The notes beneath the pieces are model-generated. The model searched no databases and was not told the origin of the DNA. It saw nothing but the letters and a program-made list of their open reading frames with translations. A DNA stretch of 64,000 nt from assembly GCF_004379255.2 (NCBI RefSeq), contig NC_056034.1, forward strand, positions 3,288,501 through 3,352,500. The letters are read 5' to 3'. This DNA comes from Salvia splendens (Eukaryota > Streptophyta > Magnoliopsida > Lamiales > Lamiaceae). The translations under genes were made by a program, and so were the position numbers. Positions 1 through 9,268 of the stretch are shown here, in pieces; the first letter of the stretch is position 1, and the number at the start of each line of letters is the position of its first letter.

Positions 1-1171
1 TGTTTCTGTAGAAATAGATCTATCAGGTAGGTCGAGGATTATAGTAGTATGCGAGGAGTTCGCGGGGCATACAGGGTGAGGATCGAAACTCTGGGGCAAT
101 CGAGATTCATCATTCATGTGACGGCAGGGGTGGCTGGGCGGCCTATTTTTCTGTCTGGAAATAGATTTTAGCCCAAGCCTCTTATGTTTTAAAACAAAGC
201 CACTCTAAACACTATGCATCGAATCCTTCCCTCTCCACCAGAAGGCGCCATTCACACCCTCGGTCTTCCCTTTTTTTTCCGGTGACCTTCAATAGCTATA
301 TTCATTTGCAATTTTCAAATTACAGCCAAGGACCGACCCAAACGGTGGCAACAGAGGGTCAAACAGCAGTGGTCGGTCGGAAACCAACGGGTGGCGGCAG
401 ATTGTAGAGTTAGGGTTTTAAAATTGTAAATAGGGCTTAAATTTTTTTTTTTCTAATTTCAATTCATTTTCTCCCCAATTCAATGATACAAAACTCTGGC
501 GGAGCTTGGGGCAATATGGGTGTTTTTTCGAATCATGTTCTGCAGCTGATTTAGGGTGTTTTTGGTTTCCAGGGGTAAAATCCTTGGTTAATTATTGTTC
601 CTATTGTTCATTGGGTGAAGAGGAATAGAAGAATTTTAAAATAATATTTAGGAGCATGTCATTTAATGCTAGGATAGAACTAAATTATGGGCAGCTTTGT
701 GGGTCCTAATTCCTAAAGCATAGTGGTTTGTAGGTATTTCACATATGTTTGCATCAGATATTGCGAGATAGTTAGACTGGAGTCTAGCTTTATGACTTTT
801 TTCGTTTTCTTTTTTTGGGTGGATATCATGTCCACTCTTTCCTGATCATTTTTAAAAGAACCTTTTTGTATTATGAAAATTGGCTGTTCTCATCTACACG
901 GTGCGGTAGTGCTGTTATGTGTAATTGATTATGTACACTATTTGGTGTTTTATGGTGCAGTAATTGTTTTTTCCATTTACTTTTAGCTTTCAAAAGCTGA
1001 TAAGTTGTCTACATAGTAATGAAATGTTCTTGCCAATATGAAAATGCTATCTCTGGTTGAAACTTTAAAATGATAGGGGTTTTACGGATAAGAGAATATC
1101 AGTTATTCATTTGAGTTTTGAAATTGTGTTTTTTTCAATGCATGGCCATCTGAAGTTCCTTTTTTATTCAG
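1..1171. other. Upstream or intronic DNA before the RRM exon
   Basis: No coding exon is recognised here. The stretch ends in a polypyrimidine tract and a CAG acceptor at 1169-1171, directly before coding sequence, so at least its right part is intron. A TAGGGTTT telo-box-like motif near 412-419 and a pyrimidine-rich segment near 225-275 resemble a plant housekeeping promoter or leader, but no TATA box or start is assigned. I looked for RRM signatures (an RNP2-like LFIGG, an RNP1-like RGFGF) and saw none. Confidence 0.5.
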
Positions 1172-2137
1172 GTTGAAGCTAAGAGAGCAATGTCAAGAGA
1201 ACAACAGCAGACTATGAAAACCGGAAGCAATAGTTCTGGAGGAAATTTTGTAGGGTCTGATAATCTTAAAAGCAAGAAGATATTTGTAGGAGGGTTGCCT
1301 TCTACCTTAACTGAAGATGAGTTCAGGGGATATTTTCAAGATTTTGGTAGTGTAACTGATGTAGTGATCATGAATGATTCAAATACTGGCCGACCACGTG
1401 GGTTTGGTTTCATCAGCTTTACCACAGAAGATTCTGTTGATAGAGTTCTCCAAAAGACATTTCATGAGCTGAAAGGAAAGCTTGTTGAGGTAAAAAGAGC
1501 ACTTCCCAAAGATGCAGTCACAGGTGCTGGTTCTCGTGGAAATTCCAGAGGCTACGGTTCACACTTTTCAAGTAATGAATCATACAATAGTCCACTTCCA
1601 AGCAGTAGAATGTTACAGCAAACACAACCAACAAATGGTGGCTATCAGCCAAATCAACCAACAAGTGGTGGTTATCAACAGGGACAGCCAACAAGTATTG
1701 GTTATCCACCTTATTCAGTTTACGGAGGTGCAAGCTATGGTTATGCAGGAAATAGCAATCCTGGCTATGGTGCTTATGGTGGCTATGATGTCGGTGGTCA
1801 TGGAAGTGCCAATGCTGGCTATTCTGGTCCAGCAGGAGTTTATGGGAACCTAGGTTCACCAAATACTGATTTCTTGAAAAATCAATGGAGTAGCCAACAA
1901 GCTGGTTATGGTGCCTCTGGATATGGTCAAACTGGTAACTATGGGGCTTCTGTTCCTTGGAGCAATGCATCAAGAAGTGGTGCCAGTGGTTATGCACAGG
2001 CAGGAAGACCTCCGAGTGGTGCTTCTCAATATGTTAATAAAGGGTATAACTTTAATGGGTATGGGGACGATGCATCTCATGCCTATGGTGGTGGGAATGC
2101 AATGCATCCCGATGCTAGTTGGAAACCAGAAAATTGA
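1172..2137 (+). CDS. hnRNP-like RNA-binding protein, 3' exon (second RRM and Gly/Tyr-rich tail)
   Basis: A plant two-RRM heterogeneous nuclear ribonucleoprotein of the RNP1/DAZAP1-like type, predicted to bind RNA in nucleus and cytoplasm. The exon opens after a CAG acceptor with VEAKRAMSRE, which in this family is the last strand of RRM1 plus the linker. A full RRM follows: RNP2 KIFVGG and RNP1 RGFGFISF at about residues 30-35 and 70-77, counting from the Met at 1190. The rest is a low-complexity tail rich in Gly, Tyr, Ser and Gln with repeated PTSGGYQ-like units, ending at TGA 2135-2137. The RRM1 exon is not visible in the 1.17 kb upstream, so it is either left of the window or lost. The Met at 1190 is in frame but is probably internal. 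Family call is firm; completeness is not. Confidence 0.85.
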   Translation, partial: VEAKRAMSREQQQTMKTGSNSSGGNFVGSDNLKSKKIFVGGLPSTLTEDEFRGYFQDFGSVTDVVIMNDSNTGRPRGFGFISFTTEDSVDRVLQKTFHELKGKLVEVKRALPKDAVTGAGSRGNSRGYGSHFSSNESYNSPLPSSRMLQQTQPTNGGYQPNQPTSGGYQQGQPTSIGYPPYSVYGGASYGYAGNSNPGYGAYGGYDVGGHGSANAGYSGPAGVYGNLGSPNTDFLKNQWSSQQAGYGASGYGQTGNYGASVPWSNASRSGASGYAQAGRPPSGASQYVNKGYNFNGYGDDASHAYGGGNAMHPDASWKPEN

Positions 2138-3017
2138 AATTCCCAGTGATGATGTGCTTGGTGACCAGTGAGCTTTGTTTGGAGTTTGTATCGAGCCTGT
2201 ATTTGCAGTTTGCTTAAATTTAGTCGTATTATCTTTTTTTACATTATTTCTAAATTATGAATCTAGACACAAATAATAGCGATTTTCCAGACCTTTGTTT
2301 TGCTGCTAATATAGTTATTCGGTTCAAAATTTGGAGTGAAATGTTTCACATACCGTGACGAGCTTGACAGTGTTTTGAGGCAGATCCCATTCATGAGTAC
2401 AAGTTATATTGGTGTGATCATATTAGCTGGTTTCTTGTTTTGGCAACCTGTGGCTCTTGTAGCTGTTACCTTCTCGCAAATTTCTGCTTAGCAGATTGAT
2501 ACTATGTGATATGCACCCCAAATATGGAGATGTTTCTTCCCATTTGTTATTCTCAAATTAAGAAAATAGATGCAGCAGGCACCTTGGCATATAGGTGCAT
2601 AGGCGGCAAATTTGGTTATTAGCAAACGGTTTCAGACATGATGTTTTGTTATCATATGAATGACTTATCCTCAAACTAGCATCGTCTCTATCCATTCCCT
2701 CCATATGTGACAAACATATCGTTGTACTCATACCATCACTAAGATTGGACGTGAAAAGTTTTTTAAGACCAAGAAATACGACTAACAAGATTATCATTGC
2801 AACTTTGGTATATCCAAGCTTCATGCTAATTTTAATAATTTCATTGAAAAGGTCTGATTAGTGAAATTCCAGTATTCATGCTAAAGATACTCAATTGTGT
2901 ATGTCATCGATTATTAAAATTATATGGCCTAACTATCCCCAATAATTACTATGTATATCTAATCAGTCTAATTGTTTGTAAGCATAGTTTATAATCTCTC
3001 TCTGTTTCATGTCCAGG
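2138..3017. other. 3' UTR and intergenic DNA
   Basis: AT-rich sequence between the RNA-binding protein and the NPF pseudogene. It should hold the 3' UTR of the first and the remnant promoter of the second. I see no open coding segment, RNA gene or repeat in it. Confidence 0.5.
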
Positions 3018-3374
3018 ATGCAGATGGAAGAGAGAGGCCCTGTGGGAGGAACAGGGGACTACACAAACGATGGTACAGTCGACCTTAAAGGTAGACCGGT
3101 CCTCATATCATCGACTGGGAAATGGAAGGCTTGCTACTTCATTGTTGGTAAGAAGGCAATGCACATTCTTTGTTTCCTGTTGGCCTAAGCATAATCACAC
3201 CATATGCACATGCCTCCTATCTCAGGATACGAAGTATTTGAGAGGATGGCTTACTACGGAATTGCATCAAATCTGGTGATATATCTCACAACAAAGCTCC
3301 ATCTAAGGCACTGTGGAATCATCAAACAATGTGACTAACTGGATTGGCACAGTTTGGATGACACCCCTTGTCGG

Positions 3375-3686
3375 CAGTGGCGGATCCAGAACTTTTGATT
3401 TGGGGGTGCGATAAATTTTTACATGAAATAATACCGTTACTCATAAATCATCTTTTACATTATTTTGGGAAAGTATTATTGAAAATATTTCCAATGGTGA
3501 CAGTTCTAGACACCAATTTGTTTTAACAAAATAAGAAAATTAAATTGGTGTCCAAATAGAATCAAACACGTGATCTAACTATTGGACCATTGTAATAGCT
3601 TTGACATTGGTTACTCTCAAATAGCAATAATTACATAATTTTGGGGGTACCACCGTCCCCCTTGTCCTTAATTGGCTACGCCAGTG
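3375..3686. mobile_element. Non-autonomous hAT-type DNA transposon in an NPF exon
   Basis: A 312-bp insertion flanked by a perfect 8-bp target duplication CTTGTCGG (3367-3374 and 3687-3694), the size typical of the hAT superfamily. The ends are imperfect terminal inverted repeats: CAGTGGCGGATCCAG on the left against CACTGGCGTAGCCAA at the right end read inward. Removing the element and one duplication restores the NPF reading frame exactly at the MTPLVG/AYITDTYLG junction. It has no coding capacity. Superfamily rests on duplication size and ends; the family is not named. Confidence 0.85.
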
Positions 3687-3919
3687 CTTGTCGGTGCATA
3701 CATAACAGACACTTATCTCGGTCGATATTGGACTTTCCTGATAGCATCTTCCATTTACCTTATGGTAATTAATCTCATCTGATATTCTGTGATGAGTATG
3801 TGTTTCATGTCTTTGCTACATATGTATGACAGGGGATGGTATTGTTGACGCTCGTTGTCTCGTTGCCAGCCTTACGACCCCTGTCGTGTGTCGATGGGGT
3901 GAAAGATCAAGATTGTGAC

Positions 3920-4276
3920 TGAAGGAACAGCGATGGTTGATCGACAAGAACAAGAACTAGAGAGAAAGTAGAAAGTAGGGGTTTTGGGAGAAAATTTTGT
4001 AGGATCTTTTATTGCTTGAAGAATGTGATGTACAAAGTAAAACTGACTAACTATTCTACTCTACATCAGCTATCTATATACATCAGCTATGGCATGAAGT
4101 GATCGAGCTTTCACTTCTTGAGTGGTTACAACAACCGAGCTCATAACTGTCACTAACGGCTAGTAGCCGTTTGGAACTCAACTACCCTTTTGAACTTGCA
4201 CTTCTTGCTATTGTGGAGTGCATCTCCAGACTAATCTCCCATGCAGCCGTGCTGCTTCTTCAGCCAACTTCTCTAA
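3920..4276 (-). repeat. Copia array, outer (3'-most) LTR, missing its last two bases
   Basis: A 357-bp copy of the 359-bp LTR. Its inner end stops at CTCTAA and joins directly to gag sequence, losing the terminal CA. By eye it is identical to the other two LTRs over its length. Confidence 0.92.
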
Positions 4277-4521
4277 TGAGCCTTCATCTGCATCTCATCG
4301 TACTTAGCCTGTGCTTTCTCATCCAACGCAGGAGCCTTCGCCTTCCCATCTGATTCAGTCGAAGTCAGAACCGACGCAAGGCCCTGCTGAACAAGAACTG
4401 CCCTCATTTTCATCTTCCACAAGCCATAGTCATTCTTGCCCGAGAACTTCTCTGCCTCGAGCCTAGCTGCCATTCTTCGAACTCTTGACCGATCAATAGA
4501 TTTCCCACAGACGGCGCCAAT
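4277..4521 (-). pseudogene. Truncated second internal domain (leader plus first ~66 gag codons)
   Basis: Holds the primer-binding region and the first 66 codons of gag (Met at 4473), nearly identical to the start of the full polyprotein (second residue Ala instead of Thr). It breaks off in the gag segment ending QMKAH and fuses straight to the outer LTR, so about 3.8 kb of internal sequence is missing. The junction shares only one or two bases between partners, suggesting illegitimate recombination. Confidence 0.88.
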
Positions 4522-4880
4522 TGAAGGAACAGCGATGGTTGATCGACAAGAACAAGAACTAGAGAGAAAGTAGAAAGTAGGGGTTTTGGGAGAAAATTTT
4601 GTAGGATCTTTTATTGCTTGAAGAATGTGATGTACAAAGTAAAACTGACTAACTATTCTACTCTACATCAGCTATCTATATACATCAGCTATGGCATGAA
4701 GTGATCGAGCTTTCACTTCTTGAGTGGTTACAACAACCGAGCTCATAACTGTCACTAACGGCTAGTAGCCGTTTGGAACTCAACTACCCTTTTGAACTTG
4801 CACTTCTTGCTATTGTGGAGTGCATCTCCAGACTAATCTCCCATGCAGCCGTGCTGCTTCTTCAGCCAACTTCTCTAACA
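4522..4880 (-). repeat. Copia array, middle LTR
   Basis: A complete 359-bp LTR shared by the full and the truncated internal domains. On the minus strand it is preceded by the polypurine tract (4881-4893) and followed by a second primer-binding site (4506-4521). It contains a short internal direct repeat of CATCAGCTAT. Confidence 0.93.
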
Positions 4881-4916
4881 ATCTCCACCTTTGGATGAAG
4901 AAGCAACTTTCAAACC

Positions 4917-7900
4917 TCAATCTGATGCATACTCACCAACCTGCAGCAATACTTGAATTTTTTCTTTGCTTAAAGGCTTTGTCAGCATGTCTGCGGGGTT
5001 GTGAGCCGTGTCAATTTTTACCAGCCTCACTCTCCCACTCTCCACTTCATCACGTATAAAATGTAGCCTGACATCGATGTGCTTACTCCTCTCGTGAAAC
5101 ATCTGATGTTTGGCCAGGCACAGTGCCCCATTATTGTCACAGTGTATAGTGACTCCAGTCTGCTTCAGATCAAATTCACCAATGAGTCCAAGCAGCCATT
5201 TCCCTTCCTTCACAGCTGAAGTCATAGATATATACTCAGCTTCAGTGGTAGACAGAGCAACTACATTCTGCAGACTTGATTTCCAACATATAGCGGCTCC
5301 AAATAAAGTGAATATATATCCGGTTTGTGATCTTCTTGTGTCAACACTTGCGGCATAGTCTGAGTCACAGTAGCCTTGCAATGCCTCCTCCTGAGCTCCA
5401 CCTTGACCTGTAAACAAGATCCCCAGATTACCAGCACCTACCAAATATCTCAAAGACCATTTCAGAGCAGTCCAGTGCTGCTTGCCATAAGCTGCCATAT
5501 GTCGACTTGTCACACTTATAGCATAAGCCATGTCAGGCCTTGTGCATATCATGAGATACATCAAACTCCCAATGATGTTAGAATATGGGATTGCTTCCAT
5601 CTCCTTTCTTTCCTCATCAGTTTTTGCTGACTGCTCCTTTGATAGCTTAAGGTGCATAGGCATTGGAGTTGAAGTGCTCCTCATGTTATCAGCCCTGAAC
5701 TTCTTTAGAATTTTCTGGACATACTCAGACTGGAATAGCCATAGCTTCCTCTCACTTCTTCTTCTGACTATATCCATGCCTAGTATTCTTCTGGCATTGC
5801 CCAGATCTTTCATTTCAAATGCCTTCATCAGCTGCTTCTTAACCTTTTTAATCTCCATTGAATCTGCTCCAGATATGAGCATATCATCCACATAGAGAAG
5901 TAAGTAGATAGGAGCCTTGTTCTTTTGCCTTCTGATGAACACACAGCTGTCATACAAAGATCTATTAAAACCAAGATCAGCTAAACTCTCTCCAAACTTG
6001 AGATACCACTGTCGGCTGCTCTGTTTCAGACCATACAATGATTTCTTGAGCAAACAAACTTTCTCTTCTGATCCAGGTACCTTAAATCCTAGAGGCTGAT
6101 CCATGTAAATTGTCTCCTCAAGTTCCCCGTTTAAAAAGGCTGTTTTTACATCCAATTGCTCCAAATCCCAGTCTCTCTTTGCAGCCACTGCCATGAGAAC
6201 TCTAATGGAATTGTGCTTCACAACAGGTGAGTAAACCTCATTAAAATCTACTCCCTCTTCTTGGTTGAATCCCTTTGCAACGAGTCTAGCCTTAAATCTA
6301 ACTCTCTCTGCATCAGTGGCCTCAATTTTCTTTTTGAACACCCACTTGCAACCAATAACTTTCCTATGCTCAGCCTTGTCAACCAATACCCATGTCTTGT
6401 TAGCAATCAGAGATTCAACCTCCTCCTTCATTGCTTGTAGCCATTGAGCCTTTTCTGGTCCACTCATGGCTTCAAGGTAAGTATTAGGCTCTGCATTCTC
6501 AAGCTGTTCTGCTATACTTAGTGCATAATAGATCATTTCATAATCAGCAAATTTAACTGGTGCTTTAGTGGTTCTCCTGGGCCTATCTCTTGCAATCTGA
6601 TACTCAGGGATGGATTCTGGTTGATGATCAACTTCACTGCTTAGGTTATCAGAGGCTCCACCTGCTTCCTGATTCTCAATATCCACTTCATCAGAAATGA
6701 TATCAGGATCTGCTGTAATCTCTTGAGGCCTATCTAGAATTTCCCTCTTTAGAAGTGGCATATCATCCTCAAGAAAGACTACATCCCGGCTAATAATTAT
6801 CTTGTGATTGTTAGGCTCAATACACCAGAGCCTATACCCCTTCACTCCCTTTGGGTAGCCTAGCATGATGCACTTCAAGGCCCTTGCACTGAGCTTTCCT
6901 TGCTTCAAGTGAGCAAAAGCCTTACATCCAAAAGGCTTGAGCCTAGAGTAATCAGATTTTGATCCATACCATTTTTCATCAGGGATGGATCCTTTAATTG
7001 CTGAAGATGGGCATTTATTGATGAGATAGGTTGCTGTTGTCACGGCTTCTGCCCAGAATTCCTTACCCACACCAGAGGATGAGAGAAGGCATCTCACCCT
7101 CTCAAGAAGAGTGCGGTTGAGCCTCTCTGCCACCCCATTTTGTTGGGGGTTGGCTGGCACGGTCTTGTGCCTTCTGATACCCTTTTCCTTACAGAAAGCA
7201 TCAAAATCTTTTGACAAATACTCCAGCCCGTTGTCAGTCCGCAGCACCTTAGGACAAGCACCCCTTTCAGTCTCCATTTCTGTGCACCAGTCTTTGAAAG
7301 TGCCAAAAGCCTCTGACTTTTCTTTCAATATAAACACCCATGCTTTCCTTGAGTAGTCATCTATTATGGACATGTAATATTTTCCCCCACCAAGGCTCTT
7401 GATAGGAGATGGTCCCCAAAGGTCCGAATGAACATAATCTAGAGGGGAAGTTGAAGTGTGAGAACCTGTCGGATATGGCAGTTTCTTTGATTTTCCAAGC
7501 AAGCAATCTTCACATTTCAACATCTTTTCTTGACTGCTTGCCTCTATCACTCCCTTCTTTATCATCTCCTTCAATGTGCCTTCAGCTGGATGTCCTAATT
7601 TCAGATGCCAAGCATTCAAATCCGTTTGAACAACAGCATGAGACTCACCAACAATCACCGTAGCATCCAAGTAATAGAGGCTGCCCTTCCTGTGAGCTAT
7701 CATTTTGATTTGCTGTCCCTTGCATACCCTCATTTCTCCACCCTCAGAAAGAAAACTGAACCCTTTCCTTTCTAGAGTTCCAAGAGACACAAGATTCCTT
7801 TTCAATTCAGGGATATACCTGACATCAGTGAGGATCTTGACAGATCCATCACACAATCTGAGCTTAATGCTTCCAATGCCTCTGATGCTGCAAGCCTTAT

Positions 7901-8861
7901 TGTTGCCAAGAAGAACAGATCCTTCACATTCCTTCAAGTCAGAGAACCAGTCCAGATTTGGACATATATGGAATGAGCACCCGGAGTCCATAATCCATGA
8001 TCCACGCTCAATTCTATTATCAACATTCAGCACCTCAGCAGGCTCCTCACCCTCACTACTGACAAGATTCGAATTAGGCTTTGATTCTGCCGCCATCTTC
8101 TTCTTCCAGCCAAAGCAATCCCTTTTTAAATGGCTAGGCTTCTTGCACCAATGGCAAGATCTTGTCTCCTTAGATCCAGAGGCTTGAAATCTTGGCTCCT
8201 CGAACTTCTTTGTGAATTTTTTCTTATTCCATTTCTTGATGGTGAGAGATTCTGCCTGAGATTCAGATTTCCTAGAGCCATTGTTCTGCAACTCTTTGGC
8301 CATGAGTGCAGAGTATACTTCATTGTAGGTGATAACTGTGTCTCTCCCATAAAGTATGGCATCTCTCAGCTGGTCATATGAACTGGGCAAGGCATTCAAG
8401 ACCAGAATCGCCTTGTCCTCATCTTTCATCTTCACATCTACTGCCTCCAAATCATCCACGGCCTTGCAAAAGTCCTCCAGCTGCTCAACAATCGATCTAT
8501 CTTCAGTGAAGCTGTAAGAATACAGCCTTCTCTTCATGTACAAACGGTTGGCCAGAGATTTTACAAGATACACTTCATCGAGCTTCTTCAAGATACCCAA
8601 AGCTGTGTTCTCCCCTTGTACCTCTCTCAAAACTTTGTCTCCCAAACATAGAATGACTGCACTATGAGCCTTCATCTGCATCTCATCGTACTTAGCCTGT
8701 GCTTTCTCATCCAACGCAGGAGCCTTCGCCTTCCCATCTGATTCAGTCGAAGTCAGAACCGACGCAAGGCCCTGCTGAACAAGAACTGCCCTCATTTTCA
8801 TCTTCCACAAGCCATAGTCATTCTTGCCCGAGAACTTCTCTGCCTCGAGCCTAGCTGTCAT
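4917..8861 (-). CDS. Ty1/copia Gag-Pol polyprotein (element 1)
   Basis: A single 1314-residue open frame in copia order. Gag comes first, with a CCHC zinc knuckle (CHWCKKPSHLKRDC, about residues 237-250). The aspartic protease follows with DSG near 292. The integrase has a zinc-binding end near CEDC (about 450) and DDE-core motifs HSDLWG and LRTDNGLEY. Reverse transcriptase has [14 protein letters not shown] and the catalytic YVDDM near 990. RNase H has YCDSDYA near 1166 and ALSTTEAEY. Start chosen: the first Met after the short leader, 48 bp from the LTR. No stop or frameshift, and every catalytic motif I looked for is present, so the protein is plausibly functional. Lineage within copia is not called. 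Confidence 0.95.
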   Translation of the reverse strand: MTARLEAEKFSGKNDYGLWKMKMRAVLVQQGLASVLTSTESDGKAKAPALDEKAQAKYDEMQMKAHSAVILCLGDKVLREVQGENTALGILKKLDEVYLVKSLANRLYMKRRLYSYSFTEDRSIVEQLEDFCKAVDDLEAVDVKMKDEDKAILVLNALPSSYDQLRDAILYGRDTVITYNEVYSALMAKELQNNGSRKSESQAESLTIKKWNKKKFTKKFEEPRFQASGSKETRSCHWCKKPSHLKRDCFGWKKKMAAESKPNSNLVSSEGEEPAEVLNVDNRIERGSWIMDSGCSFHICPNLDWFSDLKECEGSVLLGNNKACSIRGIGSIKLRLCDGSVKILTDVRYIPELKRNLVSLGTLERKGFSFLSEGGEMRVCKGQQIKMIAHRKGSLYYLDATVIVGESHAVVQTDLNAWHLKLGHPAEGTLKEMIKKGVIEASSQEKMLKCEDCLLGKSKKLPYPTGSHTSTSPLDYVHSDLWGPSPIKSLGGGKYYMSIIDDYSRKAWVFILKEKSEAFGTFKDWCTEMETERGACPKVLRTDNGLEYLSKDFDAFCKEKGIRRHKTVPANPQQNGVAERLNRTLLERVRCLLSSSGVGKEFWAEAVTTATYLINKCPSSAIKGSIPDEKWYGSKSDYSRLKPFGCKAFAHLKQGKLSARALKCIMLGYPKGVKGYRLWCIEPNNHKIIISRDVVFLEDDMPLLKREILDRPQEITADPDIISDEVDIENQEAGGASDNLSSEVDHQPESIPEYQIARDRPRRTTKAPVKFADYEMIYYALSIAEQLENAEPNTYLEAMSGPEKAQWLQAMKEEVESLIANKTWVLVDKAEHRKVIGCKWVFKKKIEATDAERVRFKARLVAKGFNQEEGVDFNEVYSPVVKHNSIRVLMAVAAKRDWDLEQLDVKTAFLNGELEETIYMDQPLGFKVPGSEEKVCLLKKSLYGLKQSSRQWYLKFGESLADLGFNRSLYDSCVFIRRQKNKAPIYLLLYVDDMLISGADSMEIKKVKKQLMKAFEMKDLGNARRILGMDIVRRRSERKLWLFQSEYVQKILKKFRADNMRSTSTPMPMHLKLSKEQSAKTDEERKEMEAIPYSNIIGSLMYLMICTRPDMAYAISVTSRHMAAYGKQHWTALKWSLRYLVGAGNLGILFTGQGGAQEEALQGYCDSDYAASVDTRRSQTGYIFTLFGAAICWKSSLQNVVALSTTEAEYISMTSAVKEGKWLLGLIGEFDLKQTGVTIHCDNNGALCLAKHQMFHERSKHIDVRLHFIRDEVESGRVRLVKIDTAHNPADMLTKPLSKEKIQVLLQVGEYASD

Positions 8862-8909
8862 TCTTCGAACTCTTGACCGATCAATAGATTTCCCACAGAC
8901 GGCGCCAAT

Positions 8910-9268
8910 TGAAGGAACAGCGATGGTTGATCGACAAGAACAAGAACTAGAGAGAAAGTAGAAAGTAGGGGTTTTGGGAGAAAATTTTGTAGGATCTTTT
9001 ATTGCTTGAAGAATGTGATGTACAAAGTAAAACTGACTAACTATTCTACTCTACATCAGCTATCTATATACATCAGCTATGGCATGAAGTGATCGAGCTT
9101 TCACTTCTTGAGTGGTTACAACAACCGAGCTCATAACTGTCACTAACGGCTAGTAGCCGTTTGGAACTCAACTACCCTTTTGAACTTGCACTTCTTGCTA
9201 TTGTGGAGTGCATCTCCAGACTAATCTCCCATGCAGCCGTGCTGCTTCTTCAGCCAACTTCTCTAACA
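8910..9268 (-). repeat. Copia array, 5' LTR (transcription side on the minus strand)
   Basis: A complete 359-bp LTR, by eye identical to the middle LTR. Its outer edge abuts the GTGAC target duplication at 9269-9273 and its inner edge abuts the primer-binding site at 8894-8909. It is the promoter-bearing LTR for the intact gag-pol. Confidence 0.93.

Larger units (their letters stand above)
3920..9268 (-). mobile_element. Ty1/copia LTR retrotransposon array with three LTRs
   Basis: Read on the minus strand the order is LTR (9268-8910), leader and full gag-pol, LTR (4880-4522), a truncated 245-bp leader-plus-gag piece, LTR (4276-3920). The whole array is flanked by one 5-bp target duplication GTGAC (3915-3919 and 9269-9273) and lies in exon 3 of the NPF pseudogene. 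LTRs start TG and end CA on either strand. The likely primer-binding site next to the 5' LTR reads TGGCGCCGTCTGTGGG on the minus strand; its first nine bases match the tRNA-Asp-type site known from other plant elements. A purine tract AAAGGTGGAGAT abuts the middle LTR. Identical LTRs and an uninterrupted polyprotein point to a recent insertion. Confidence 0.93.

Noticed and set aside
1512..2171. Extra open frames on both strands over the RNA-binding protein exon
   Set aside because: Shadows of the Gly/Tyr/Gln-rich repeat coding sequence.
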